This document shows positions 19,756-27,914 of a stretch of DNA of 64,000 nt, in pieces. Made by a program: the position numbers and the translations under genes. Numbering within the stretch: position 1 is the stretch's first letter; each line of letters begins with the position of its first letter. Source of the DNA: Ectopseudomonas mendocina (GTDB lineage: Bacteria; Pseudomonadota; Gammaproteobacteria; Pseudomonadales; Pseudomonadaceae). The stretch lies in contig NZ_SCFY01000004.1 of the NCBI RefSeq assembly GCF_007049795.1, forward strand, positions 186,001 to 250,000, read 5' to 3'. The notes under the pieces are model-generated. The model worked only from the letters and a program-made list of their open reading frames with translations, was not told where the DNA came from and made no database searches.

Positions 19756-20364
19756 TCAGAAGTCAAAGAACACTGTCTCGCCGTCCCCCTGGATACGGAT
19801 ATCGAAACGGTAGGCCGGTTTGCCCTCGACTTCGCAGCGTTTGGCGATCAGCGTCTCGCGGCGCTGCGGCTGCTCGATCAGGTTCAGCACCGGGTCCTTG
19901 GCGTTGGCCTCGGCCTCATCCTCGAAGTACAGGCGAGTATTGAGGTGGATGTTGATGCCCCGAGCGAACAACGCGACGTTGACGTGCGGCGCCATCGGCA
20001 CGCCGGCGGAGTTGTTCACTACACCCGGTTTGACCGTGTAGGCGAACCATTCGCTGCCAGCATCGAAGGTGGTGGCAGTGCGGCCAAAGCCATTGAAGGC
20101 CTTGCTCTGGTCGTAATCCTCGTCGTACTGGCCCTGGTGGTCGGCTTGCCACAGCTCGAGGAAGGCGTCGCGCACCAGGTGGCCGTTGCCGTCATAGACA
20201 TGGCCCACCAGCACGATGTGCTCGCCCGGCGCATCAGCTTTGGCCATCTGGTTCCAGATTTCCTGCTCGCGCGTCGGGTTACCCGCGGCAGCCAGGGCCA
20301 GGCCGATGTGGACGTAGGGGCCGGCTGTTTGCGAAGGGGTTTCCGGCAGCAGTTCAACAGGCAT
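19756..20364 (-). CDS. pcaG: Protocatechuate 3,4-dioxygenase alpha subunit
   Basis: This 202-residue alpha chain has the intradiol dioxygenase fold (LVGHVYDGNGHLVRDAFLELWQAD; TVKPG; APHVNVALFARGINIHLNTRLYF). As usual for alpha subunits it lacks the full iron-ligand set of PcaH. With PcaH it opens protocatechuate to 3-carboxy-cis,cis-muconate. AAGGAGG at 20372-20378 overlaps the pcaH stop and lies 7 nt before the ATG at 20364. The ATG at 20370 is only 1 nt from that site and is rejected. Confidence 0.96.
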   Translation of the reverse strand: MPVELLPETPSQTAGPYVHIGLALAAAGNPTREQEIWNQMAKADAPGEHIVLVGHVYDGNGHLVRDAFLELWQADHQGQYDEDYDQSKAFNGFGRTATTFDAGSEWFAYTVKPGVVNNSAGVPMAPHVNVALFARGINIHLNTRLYFEDEAEANAKDPVLNLIEQPQRRETLIAKRCEVEGKPAYRFDIRIQGDGETVFFDF

Positions 20365-20376
20365 GGTCATCCCTCC

Positions 20377-21096
20377 TTAACGATTCTCGAAATGGGTCTG
20401 GCGCTGGCCGCGCAACACGATGTCGAAGCGGTACGCCAGGCAATCCATGGGATTGGCCGTACTCATGTCCAGCTTGGCGATCAGCGTCTGCACTGCGTCC
20501 GGGTTGGCGATGGATTTGACGATAGGGCACAGCGGGATCAGCGGATCGCCCTCGAAATACAGCTGGGTGATCAGGCGCGTGGAGATCGACGGGCCATTGA
20601 GCGAAAAGTGGATATGCGCCGGACGCCAGTCGTTGGGATTGTTACGCCACGGATAGGGGCCGGGCTTGATGGTGCGGAAGATGTAGCGGCCTTCGCTGTC
20701 GGTCAGCGCGCGGCCGACACCACCGAAGTTGGGATCGAGCGGCGCCAGATAGCGGTCGTTCTTGTGGCGGTAGCGGCCGCCGGCGTTGGCCTGCCACATC
20801 TCCACCAGGGTATGCGGGATCGGCTTGCCGTACTGGTCCATGACCCGGCCGGAGACGATGATGCGCTCACCGATGGGTAGCCCACCGTTGTAGAAATTGA
20901 GCAGCAAATCGTTGTCGTGCTCGGCGAACTTCAGGTGCGAGAAATCCGGGCCGGTGGTTTCGGAAATCGACTGCGGAATGCTTACCAGCGCCTGGCGCGG
21001 CGAACGGGCAATGGATGTCTTGTAGTCGGGGGTGAAGGCTTTCGGATGCCAGTTGCGGTCGCGAATGGCAAAGCGACGGTTGTCCTCGGCAGGCAT
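20377..21096 (-). CDS. pcaH: Protocatechuate 3,4-dioxygenase beta subunit
   Basis: This 239-residue beta chain carries the ferric iron. The two tyrosine ligands ([20 protein letters not shown]) and the two histidines ([11 protein letters not shown]) are all present in the expected order. The N-terminal region ([17 protein letters not shown]) is typical of PcaH. AGGAG precedes the ATG. It is the first gene after a PcaQ box and is followed by pcaG after 12 nt. Confidence 0.97.
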   Translation of the reverse strand: MPAEDNRRFAIRDRNWHPKAFTPDYKTSIARSPRQALVSIPQSISETTGPDFSHLKFAEHDNDLLLNFYNGGLPIGERIIVSGRVMDQYGKPIPHTLVEMWQANAGGRYRHKNDRYLAPLDPNFGGVGRALTDSEGRYIFRTIKPGPYPWRNNPNDWRPAHIHFSLNGPSISTRLITQLYFEGDPLIPLCPIVKSIANPDAVQTLIAKLDMSTANPMDCLAYRFDIVLRGQRQTHFENR

Positions 21097-21211
21097 GGTG
21101 CACTCCTGTTATGGCTATTGTGGAGTTTTCCCAGGGGGCAGGTTCCCCAGGGAGTTGGCGCAGTCTCGGCCAAACCTGCCTAGATGAACATTGAAAAGAC
21201 GCTAGCAACTC

Positions 21212-21227
21212 ATAACCAAATGGTTAT
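21212..21227. promoter_or_regulatory. PcaQ-type operator upstream of pcaH
   Basis: ATAACC-AAAT-GGTTAT is a symmetric LysR-type site that matches the PcaQ consensus recalled from Sinorhizobium meliloti, ATAACC-N4-GGTTAA, at all but the last base. It lies 115-131 nt before the pcaH start codon, a reasonable place for an activator site. It overlaps the stop codon of pcaQ itself (21224-21226). The remaining 115 nt down to pcaH show no other clear motif. Confidence 0.78.
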
Positions 21228-22156
21228 GGAAAATCTCCTTCACGATAGGCCTGCGCCACCTCGCGCAGCACATCGCAGAAGCGCTCCCCCGCCAGTAACA
21301 GACCCAGCGCACTGTTACGACAGATGCCCACCGAGCCACCAGGCTCACGCACCGGCAGTTGCAACTCGACCAGCTCGCCACGCTGTACGTCGAGACAAAC
21401 CGCATCCTGCGGCGCCACCCACAGCGCATCGCTGCACAGAACGTAGCGCCGACTCAAGGCCGGCGAGAGGGTTTCCAGACGCTGCCGCGAAGGCGTCACC
21501 CCACACTGCACGAACAGGCTGTCGGCATGCTTGCGGATGGTGGTGCCGGTGGTCGGCAATACCAATGGGTAATCACCCAACCGCCCCAGAGCCTCCTCTC
21601 CGGCAGCCAGCAACGGATGATCTGGGCGCACCACCAGAGTCATCGACTCACTGTACAGGTGCTCGAAAGTCAGGCCCTGGATGTCCGGGCTGTCGGTCAT
21701 GCGGCCGATCACCAGATCCAGCTCGCCGACGCGTAACTGACTCAAGAGATAGGCACCAGGCCCGGTGGCGACGCTGACCACCAGCGCCGCATGACGTTGG
21801 TGCAGGCGCCCGACCACCTCGGGAATCAGCAGGCTCTCGACGGTAGACAACACGCCCACGCGCACCTGCCCAGCCTCGTGCTCGCCTTCGCGCAGGCTGT
21901 TCACGCCATCACGCAGCGCCTGTACGCAAGGCCCGGCATAGCGCATGAAGGCCACCCCGGCAGCGGTCAGACTCACCCCGTTCTTGCCCCGCTCGAACAG
22001 ACTGGCCTCGAGAATTTCCTCCAGTTCCTTGAGCGTCTTGGAAATCGCCGGCTGGCTGACCGCCAGGGCATCGGCCGCCTTGGCGAAACTGCGCTGGCGG
22101 GCGATCTCGAGAAAGCACAGCAGGTGACGGAATTTGATACGGGTGTCGATGTTCAT
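21224..22156 (-). CDS. pcaQ: LysR-family regulator of pcaHG
   Basis: This 310-residue protein has an N-terminal winged helix (RHLLCFLEIARQRSFAKAADALAVSQPAISKTLKELEE) and a LysR substrate-binding C-terminal domain. It stands directly upstream of, and in the same direction as, pcaHG, as in P. aeruginosa. PcaQ proteins usually activate pcaHG in response to beta-carboxymuconate. The ATG at 22156 begins the family motif MNIDTRIKFRHL; an in-frame codon 63 nt further upstream is rejected. Confidence 0.93.
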   Translation of the reverse strand: MNIDTRIKFRHLLCFLEIARQRSFAKAADALAVSQPAISKTLKELEEILEASLFERGKNGVSLTAAGVAFMRYAGPCVQALRDGVNSLREGEHEAGQVRVGVLSTVESLLIPEVVGRLHQRHAALVVSVATGPGAYLLSQLRVGELDLVIGRMTDSPDIQGLTFEHLYSESMTLVVRPDHPLLAAGEEALGRLGDYPLVLPTTGTTIRKHADSLFVQCGVTPSRQRLETLSPALSRRYVLCSDALWVAPQDAVCLDVQRGELVELQLPVREPGGSVGICRNSALGLLLAGERFCDVLREVAQAYREGDFP

Positions 22157-22301
22157 CGCGGGTACCGAATACAGGTGCTGCGATGATGCCGCAAAGCATA
22201 GGCCTGGCACAGACGACAATTGGCAGGTTCGTCACTTTAGTCGAACTTGGCTGACCGAAGGGTCAGCTCTATGCTGCACCTTTTTTGTGCGAGTCTGCCC
22301 G

Positions 22302-23078
22302 ATGTCCCTGTTCGATATACTGCTGCTGGCCCTCGCCGGTTTCGCCGCTGGGGGCATGAACGCCCTGGCTGGCGGCGGCACCTTCTTTTCCTTCCCCGCC
22401 CTGCTCGCCGCCGGCCTGCCACCGGTAACGGCCAATGCCACCAACGCCGTGGCCCTGTGGCCGGCCAGCCTGGCTGGTGCCTGGGCAGCACGCGCCTCGT
22501 TGCGGCCGCTGGGTCGTTATCTGCTTCCACTGCTGTTGGCCGGCCTGGCCGGCGGCCTGCTGGGCGGCCTGTTGCTGCTGGCCGGCGGCGACGATGTGTT
22601 CCGCGTGTTGATCCCCTGGCTGTTGCTGGCCGCCACTGCGCTATTTGCCGCCAGCCCATGGCTGGGACGCTGGCTGGCCGAGCGGCGCAAGAACAAGGCA
22701 TCCGCACATCCGCCGCATACGCCACTGTCGCTGGGCGCGCATATCAGCGTGTCGATCTACGGCGGTTACTTCGGCGCCGGCATGGGCATTCTGCAGCTCG
22801 CCGCGTTTTCCATCGAAGGTCACCCACTGGCACGCGCCAACGCCCTTAAGAACCTGATCTCGGCAGTCATCTATAGCATCGCCACATTGACCTTCGTCAT
22901 CGCCGGCCGGGTCAGCTGGTATGAGCTGGCCATCCTGCTTACCGGCGCTACGATCGGCGGTTATGCCGGCGGCGCACTGGGCGAGAAACTACCGCCGGCA
23001 TTGTTGCGTGGCTTCGTCATTCTGGTCGGCAGCACGATGACGCTGTACTACTTCTGGAACACCTACTTCTCGGCGTAA
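22302..23078 (+). CDS. TSUP-family (TauE/SafE) sulfite/organosulfonate-type membrane transporter
   Basis: This 258-residue integral membrane protein has about eight hydrophobic segments and the TSUP duplications: AGFAAGGMNALAGGGTFFSFPALLAAGLPPVTANATNA near the start and LSLGAHISVSIYGGYFGAGMGILQLAAF in the middle. The family exports or imports sulfur-containing anions and other small solutes; the substrate here is unknown. The ATG at 22302 begins the first membrane helix. It is divergent from pcaQ with a 145-nt gap that has no recognised operator. Confidence 0.88.
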   Translation: MSLFDILLLALAGFAAGGMNALAGGGTFFSFPALLAAGLPPVTANATNAVALWPASLAGAWAARASLRPLGRYLLPLLLAGLAGGLLGGLLLLAGGDDVFRVLIPWLLLAATALFAASPWLGRWLAERRKNKASAHPPHTPLSLGAHISVSIYGGYFGAGMGILQLAAFSIEGHPLARANALKNLISAVIYSIATLTFVIAGRVSWYELAILLTGATIGGYAGGALGEKLPPALLRGFVILVGSTMTLYYFWNTYFSA

Positions 23079-23092
23079 TAAAGCGACTCCTG

Positions 23093-23176
23093 TGTAGGAG
23101 CGGCTTTAGCCGCGATTGGCGGTGGGTGCCTGGACAGCATCGCGGATAAAACGGAAGCCGCCCAGCCGCTCTTACA
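23093..23176. repeat. Extragenic palindrome between the TSUP gene and xseB
   Basis: TGTAGGAGCGGCTTTAGCCG (23093 onward) and a diverged inverted arm ending in CTCTTACA (23176) form a long imperfect hairpin. It fills most of the 183-nt gap, is the same family as at 13644 and 48030, and may serve as terminator for the TSUP gene. Confidence 0.78.
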
Positions 23177-23261
23177 AGCGCCTCTCAAGCCCGCTGATTT
23201 GCCCGAGTGGCGCGGCTCTGCTAGTGTCGCGCCCGTTCCAGAATCAGCGAGAACCCGCACC

Positions 23262-23504
23262 ATGGCCCGCAAGAAAGCCGCTCCCGACTTCGAACACTCC
23301 CTCGCCGAGTTGCAGACTCTGGTCGAGCGCCTGGAGAGCGGCGAGCTGTCGCTGGAAGACTCCCTGACCGCCTTCGAGCAGGGCATCGGCCTGACCCGCG
23401 AATGCCAGGCCGCGCTGGCTCAGGCCGAGCAGAAGGTGCAGATACTGCTGGAGCGCGATGGTGAGTTGCAGCCCGCCCCCTTCGATACGGACGAGCCCGC
23501 ATGA
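23262..23504 (+). CDS. xseB: Exodeoxyribonuclease VII small subunit
   Basis: This 80-residue protein has the conserved XseB helices ([50 protein letters not shown]). It is the small subunit of ExoVII, which degrades single-stranded DNA. The start at 23262 gives the usual MARKKA-type N-terminus. It overlaps ispA by 4 nt (ATGA), the standard xseB-ispA pairing. Confidence 0.96.
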   Translation: MARKKAAPDFEHSLAELQTLVERLESGELSLEDSLTAFEQGIGLTRECQAALAQAEQKVQILLERDGELQPAPFDTDEPA

Positions 23505-24388
23505 TCGCGGCGTACCAGAAGCGCTGCCAGACCCGCGTCGATACCGCTCTGGAACAGCTGTTCCAAGCACCGCGCGCAGAACTCGAACGGCTCTACCAGG
23601 CCATGCGCTACAGCGTCATGAATGGCGGCAAGCGCGTACGTCCGCTGCTGGTCTACGCCGCCTGCGAAACCCTCGAAGGTGATCTCGAACGTGCCGATGG
23701 CGCGGCCTGCGCGGTGGAGCTGATTCACGCCTACTCGCTGGTGCATGACGACCTGCCGGCGATGGACGACGACGACCTGCGCCGTGGCCAGCCGACCACG
23801 CACAAGGCCTTCGATGAAGCGAGTGCAATCCTTGCCGGCGACGCCCTGCAAAGCCTGGCCTTCGGCGTACTCGCCGACCGCCGACGCAACCCGCAGGATG
23901 CCGAAACGCGCCTGCAGATGATCGAACTGCTGAGCCAGGCTGCCGGCCCGGCCGGCATGGTCGGCGGCCAGGCCATCGACCTTGGCTCGGTCGGCCTGCA
24001 ACTCGACCAGCAGGCACTGGAAGTGATGCACCGGCATAAGACCGGCGCCTTGATCGAGGCCAGCGTGGCGCTCGGTGCCCTGGCCAGCGGCAGCACCGAC
24101 GAACTGGCACTCAAGGCCCTGCTGCAATACGCCCGCGCCATCGGCCTGGCCTTTCAGGTGCAGGACGACATCCTCGACGTGGAGGGCGATACCGCCACCC
24201 TGGGCAAGACCCAGGGCAAGGACGATGCCCACGACAAGCCCACCTACCCCGCCCTGCTCGGCCTCGACGCCGCCAAGGACTATGCCTGGGAACTGCGCGA
24301 CCAGGCCCTGCACGTGCTGCGCCCGTTCGGCAACAGCGCCGAACCGCTGCGCGAGCTGGCACGTTACATCGTCGAGCGGCGCAGCTAG
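23501..24388 (+). CDS. ispA: Farnesyl diphosphate synthase
   Basis: This 295-residue polyprenyl synthetase has both aspartate-rich motifs: [14 protein letters not shown] (about residues 85-98) and [13 protein letters not shown] (about 217-229). It also has [10 protein letters not shown] near residue 45. It condenses isopentenyl and dimethylallyl diphosphate to farnesyl diphosphate. It is coupled to xseB by a 4-nt overlap. Unlike in many pseudomonads, dxs does not follow directly: a carboxylase gene intervenes. Confidence 0.96.
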   Translation: MIAAYQKRCQTRVDTALEQLFQAPRAELERLYQAMRYSVMNGGKRVRPLLVYAACETLEGDLERADGAACAVELIHAYSLVHDDLPAMDDDDLRRGQPTTHKAFDEASAILAGDALQSLAFGVLADRRRNPQDAETRLQMIELLSQAAGPAGMVGGQAIDLGSVGLQLDQQALEVMHRHKTGALIEASVALGALASGSTDELALKALLQYARAIGLAFQVQDDILDVEGDTATLGKTQGKDDAHDKPTYPALLGLDAAKDYAWELRDQALHVLRPFGNSAEPLRELARYIVERRS

Positions 24389-24394
24389 GCTGCT

Positions 24395-24419
24395 CTTGTG
24401 GGAGCGGCTTCAGCCGCGA
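24395..24419. repeat. Half-copy of the TGTAGGAGCGGCTT repeat
   Basis: CTTGTGGGAGCGGCTTCAGCCGCGA matches one arm of the extragenic palindrome family; a partner arm is not recognisable. The 149-nt gap between ispA and the carboxylase gene holds this repeat and presumably the carboxylase promoter. Confidence 0.65.
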
Positions 24420-24537
24420 TGGCCGCGCCACTCCATCATTGTTATCTATGACCGCATGATCGCCACATAAGGCTTGCTTTACCCAGACCACCAGCCACCT
24501 AAGATGGCTCCATAACGACAATACGTCCGGAGCCGCC

Positions 24538-27500
24538 ATGCCCTTCCCCGCCCTGCTGATCGCCAACCGTGGCGAGATCGCCATTCGCATCGCCCAGGCC
24601 TGCGCCGACCTCGGCATCCGCAGCGTTACGGTATACGCCGAGGACGACAGCGCCTGCCTGCACACGCGCAAGGCGGACCTGGTGTTGCCGCTCACGGGGC
24701 GCGGTGTCGCTGCGTATCTGGATATGGATCAGCTCATTGCCATCGCCCGCGAACAGGGCTGCACGGCCGTCCACCCCGGCTACGGTTTTCTCGCCGAGAA
24801 CGCCGAGTTCGCCCGCCGTTGCCAGGCCGCTGGGCTGACCTTCGTCGGCCCCACGCCCGAGACACTGCAACTGTTCGGCGACAAGGCCGCCGCCCGCGAT
24901 CTCGCCGAACGCTGCAGCGTTCCCCTGGTGCCCGGCATCAACCAGGCGGTGACGCTAGAGCAGGCCGCCGCCTTTCTCGCCGCACACGGCAGCGTGATGA
25001 TCAAGGCCCTGGCTGGTGGCGGCGGGCGCGGCATGCGTGCGGTGGACGAGCCGGCGCAACTGGCCGAGGCTTTCGCCCGCTGCGCCTCCGAGGCCCAGGG
25101 CGCCTTCGGCAGTGACGCGCTGTACGTGGAAAAGCGCGTGTGCCGCGCCCGACATATCGAAGTGCAGGTGCTCGGTGACGGCAGCGGCACAGTCAGCCAC
25201 CTGTGGGAACGTGACTGCAGCCTGCAACGCCGCCACCAGAAGCTGGTGGAAATCGCGCCCAGCCCCGATCTGGATGCGGCCACCCGTGACGCGATCATCG
25301 CCAGCGCCCTGCGCCTGGCGGCCGAGGTGCAGTATCGCGGCATCGGCACCTTCGAGTTTCTGCTCGACCTCGACCAGCCGGGGCGCTTCTACTTCATGGA
25401 GGCCAACCCGCGCGTGCAGGTGGAGCACACCGTTACCGAGCAGGTCACCGGCGTCGACCTGCTGCATACGCAACTGCACCTGGCCGCCGGAAAAAGTCTG
25501 GCCGAGCTGAACCTGCTCACACCGCCCTCGACCAAGGGCTATGCCGTGCAGGTGCGCCTGAATCTGGAAACCCTGCTCGCCGATGGCAGCGCGCGCCCGG
25601 CCAGTGGCGTGCTCGGCGCCTATCAACCGCCCTCCGGCCCGGGCCTGCGTGTGGATGGCTGCGGCTATGCCGGCTACATCGTCAGCCCGGCCTACGACTC
25701 GTTGATCGCCAAGCTGATCGCCAGCGCCAGCGACTACCCCAGCGCCCTGCGCCGCGCCTACCGGGGGCTGTGCGAGTTCCGCCTCGACGGCGTGGCGAGC
25801 AACCTGCACCTGCTGCAGAACCTGTTGCAATGCGAGGCGGTGATCGCCAACCAGGTCGACACCACCTACGTCGAACGCCATCTGAGCGAGTTGCTGGCGG
25901 CGCGCAAGCAAGCCCACCCGCATCGTTACTTCGCCGCTGACACTGCGCCGCAAAACGCCAAAGCCACCGTTGATGCACCGCCCGGCACCCTGGCCCTGAG
26001 CGCCCCCAGCGCTGGCGTGCTGGTCAGCCTGGAGATCGCCGATGGCGACGCCGTGGCCGCCGGCCAGCGCATCGCCGTGCTGGAAGCGATGAAGATGGAG
26101 TTCGAGGTCAAGGCCGAGCACAGCGGCATCGTCCGTGCGCTGGCCGTAGCGCCCGGTGATGCCATCGGTGAGGGGCAGGCGCTGGCATTCCTGCAGCCGG
26201 CCGAGGTGGATGGCATCGACGCCCACGGCGAACAGGCAGTCGACCTGGCGCATATCCGTGCCGATCTGGCCGAAGTGCTGGAGCGCCATGCGCGCCTGAC
26301 CGATGCGCGTCGCCCCGAGGCCGTGGCGAAAAGGCGCAAGACCGGCCAGCGCACCGTGCGCGAGAACCTCGCGGACCTGCTCGATGAGGACAGCTTCATC
26401 GAATACGGCGCCATGGCCCTGGCCGCCCAGCGCCGCCGACGTTCGCCCGAGGAGCTGCTGGAACTGAGCCCGGCCGACGGTCTGGTCGCCGGTATCGGCA
26501 CGGTGAACGCCGCAAGCTTCGGCGCCGAGGCCGCGCGCTGCATGGCCATCGCCTACGACTACACGGTATTCGCCGGCACCCAGGGCGTGATGAACCACAA
26601 GAAGACCGACCGCATGCTGGCCCTGGCCGAGCAATGGCGCCTGCCGGTGGTGCTGTTCGCCGAAGGCGGCGGCGGCCGGCCGGGCGATACCGATTTCGTC
26701 GGTGTGGCCGGGCTGGACTGCCACACTTTCGTCGCCATGGCCAAACTCTCCGGCCTGGTGCCGACGGTGGGCGTGGTTTCCGGCCGCTGCTTCGCCGGCA
26801 ACGCCGCGCTGCTCGGCTGCTGCGACGTGATCATCGCCACCCGCAATGCGAGCATCGGTATGGCTGGCCCGGCGATGATCGAAGGTGGCGGCCTCGGCAG
26901 CCTCACCCCCGAACAGGTCGGCCCGACCAGCGTGCAAGGCCCCAACGGGGTGATCGATGTGCTGGTCGAGGACGAAGCCGAAGCGGTCGCTGTGGCCAAG
27001 CAGTACCTGGGCTACTTCCAGGGCCCGGTGAGCGACTGGCAATGCAGCGATGCCCGCGAGCTGCGTCATGTGATCCCGGAAAACCGCCTGCGCGTGTACG
27101 ACATCCGCCAGGTGATCGAACTGCTGGCCGATCACGGCAGCGTGCTCGAGCTGCGCAGGCAGTTCGCACCCGGCCTGATCACCGCGTTGATTCGTATCGA
27201 AGGCAAACCGTTCGGGCTGATCGCCAACAACCCCGCGCACCTGGGTGGCGCCATCGACGCCGTGGCCGGCGACAAGGCCGCGCGCTTCCTGCAACTGTGC
27301 GAGGCGCATGACCTGCCCATCGTCTCGCTGTGCGACACCCCCGGCTTCATGGTCGGCCCGCAAGCCGAGCAGCAGGCCACGGTGCGCCATGTATCGCGCC
27401 TGTTCGTCACCGCCGCCAGCCTTACGGTGCCCTTCTTCACCCTGGTACTGCGCAAGGGCTACGGCCTCGGCGCCCAGGCCATGGCCGCCGGCAGCTTCCA

Positions 27501-27810
27501 TTCGCCACTGTTTACCGCCGCTTGGCCCAGTGGTGAGTTCGGCGCCATGGGCCTGGAAGGCGCGGTGCGCCTGGGCTTCGCCAAGGAGCTGGCGACCCAG
27601 CCGGACGAGGCCACGCGCCAGGCGCTGTTCGACAAGCTGGTGGCCAAGGCCTACGACAACGGCAAGGCGCTGAACATGGCCAGCTATCTCGAGATCGACG
27701 CGGTGATCGACCCGGCCGACAGCCGCGCCTGGCTGCTGCGCGGTCTCAATGCGGCGCCACGCCCGCCCCGGCGCGACGGCAAGAAACGCCCCTTCGTCGA
27801 CACCTGGTAG
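24538..27810 (+). CDS. Single-chain biotin-dependent acyl-CoA carboxylase (BC-BCCP-CT fusion)
   Basis: This 1,090-residue fusion has an N-terminal biotin carboxylase (about residues 1-450: ANRGEIAIRIAQA, AVHPGYGFLAENAEFA, ANPRVQVEHTVTEQ). A biotinyl domain follows with EAMKME and target lysine 519. The C-terminal carboxyltransferase (about 600-1070) has FAEGGGGRPGDTDFVG, CDTPGFMVGPQAEQQ and RKGYGLGAQAMAAG. Order and length resemble the single-chain long-chain acyl-CoA carboxylase (LCC) described from Mycobacterium avium. Housekeeping acetyl-CoA carboxylase is multi-subunit, so this is an accessory enzyme with unknown acyl-CoA substrate. The ATG follows ACGTCCGGAGCCGCC. It lies between ispA and dxs. 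Confidence 0.93.
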   Translation: MPFPALLIANRGEIAIRIAQACADLGIRSVTVYAEDDSACLHTRKADLVLPLTGRGVAAYLDMDQLIAIAREQGCTAVHPGYGFLAENAEFARRCQAAGLTFVGPTPETLQLFGDKAAARDLAERCSVPLVPGINQAVTLEQAAAFLAAHGSVMIKALAGGGGRGMRAVDEPAQLAEAFARCASEAQGAFGSDALYVEKRVCRARHIEVQVLGDGSGTVSHLWERDCSLQRRHQKLVEIAPSPDLDAATRDAIIASALRLAAEVQYRGIGTFEFLLDLDQPGRFYFMEANPRVQVEHTVTEQVTGVDLLHTQLHLAAGKSLAELNLLTPPSTKGYAVQVRLNLETLLADGSARPASGVLGAYQPPSGPGLRVDGCGYAGYIVSPAYDSLIAKLIASASDYPSALRRAYRGLCEFRLDGVASNLHLLQNLLQCEAVIANQVDTTYVERHLSELLAARKQAHPHRYFAADTAPQNAKATVDAPPGTLALSAPSAGVLVSLEIADGDAVAAGQRIAVLEAMKMEFEVKAEHSGIVRALAVAPGDAIGEGQALAFLQPAEVDGIDAHGEQAVDLAHIRADLAEVLERHARLTDARRPEAVAKRRKTGQRTVRENLADLLDEDSFIEYGAMALAAQRRRRSPEELLELSPADGLVAGIGTVNAASFGAEAARCMAIAYDYTVFAGTQGVMNHKKTDRMLALAEQWRLPVVLFAEGGGGRPGDTDFVGVAGLDCHTFVAMAKLSGLVPTVGVVSGRCFAGNAALLGCCDVIIATRNASIGMAGPAMIEGGGLGSLTPEQVGPTSVQGPNGVIDVLVEDEAEAVAVAKQYLGYFQGPVSDWQCSDARELRHVIPENRLRVYDIRQVIELLADHGSVLELRRQFAPGLITALIRIEGKPFGLIANNPAHLGGAIDAVAGDKAARFLQLCEAHDLPIVSLCDTPGFMVGPQAEQQATVRHVSRLFVTAASLTVPFFTLVLRKGYGLGAQAMAAGSFHSPLFTAAWPSGEFGAMGLEGAVRLGFAKELATQPDEATRQALFDKLVAKAYDNGKALNMASYLEIDAVIDPADSRAWLLRGLNAAPRPPRRDGKKRPFVDTW

Positions 27811-27914
27811 GGTCTCCGTGCGCTAGCGTTGGCTTGTCGCACGGGGCGTGAAGCTTGCAGCCACCTTTTTCGGGTAAACTGCCGCATCTTTTTACACCTA
27901 TAACGATTCGCCTG

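Noticed and set aside
24955-27501. Very long open frame (about 848 codons) antisense to the carboxylase gene
   Set aside because: It mirrors a clearly conserved gene in GC-rich DNA, has low-complexity Gln/His/Ala-rich composition and no recognisable motif or ribosome site.
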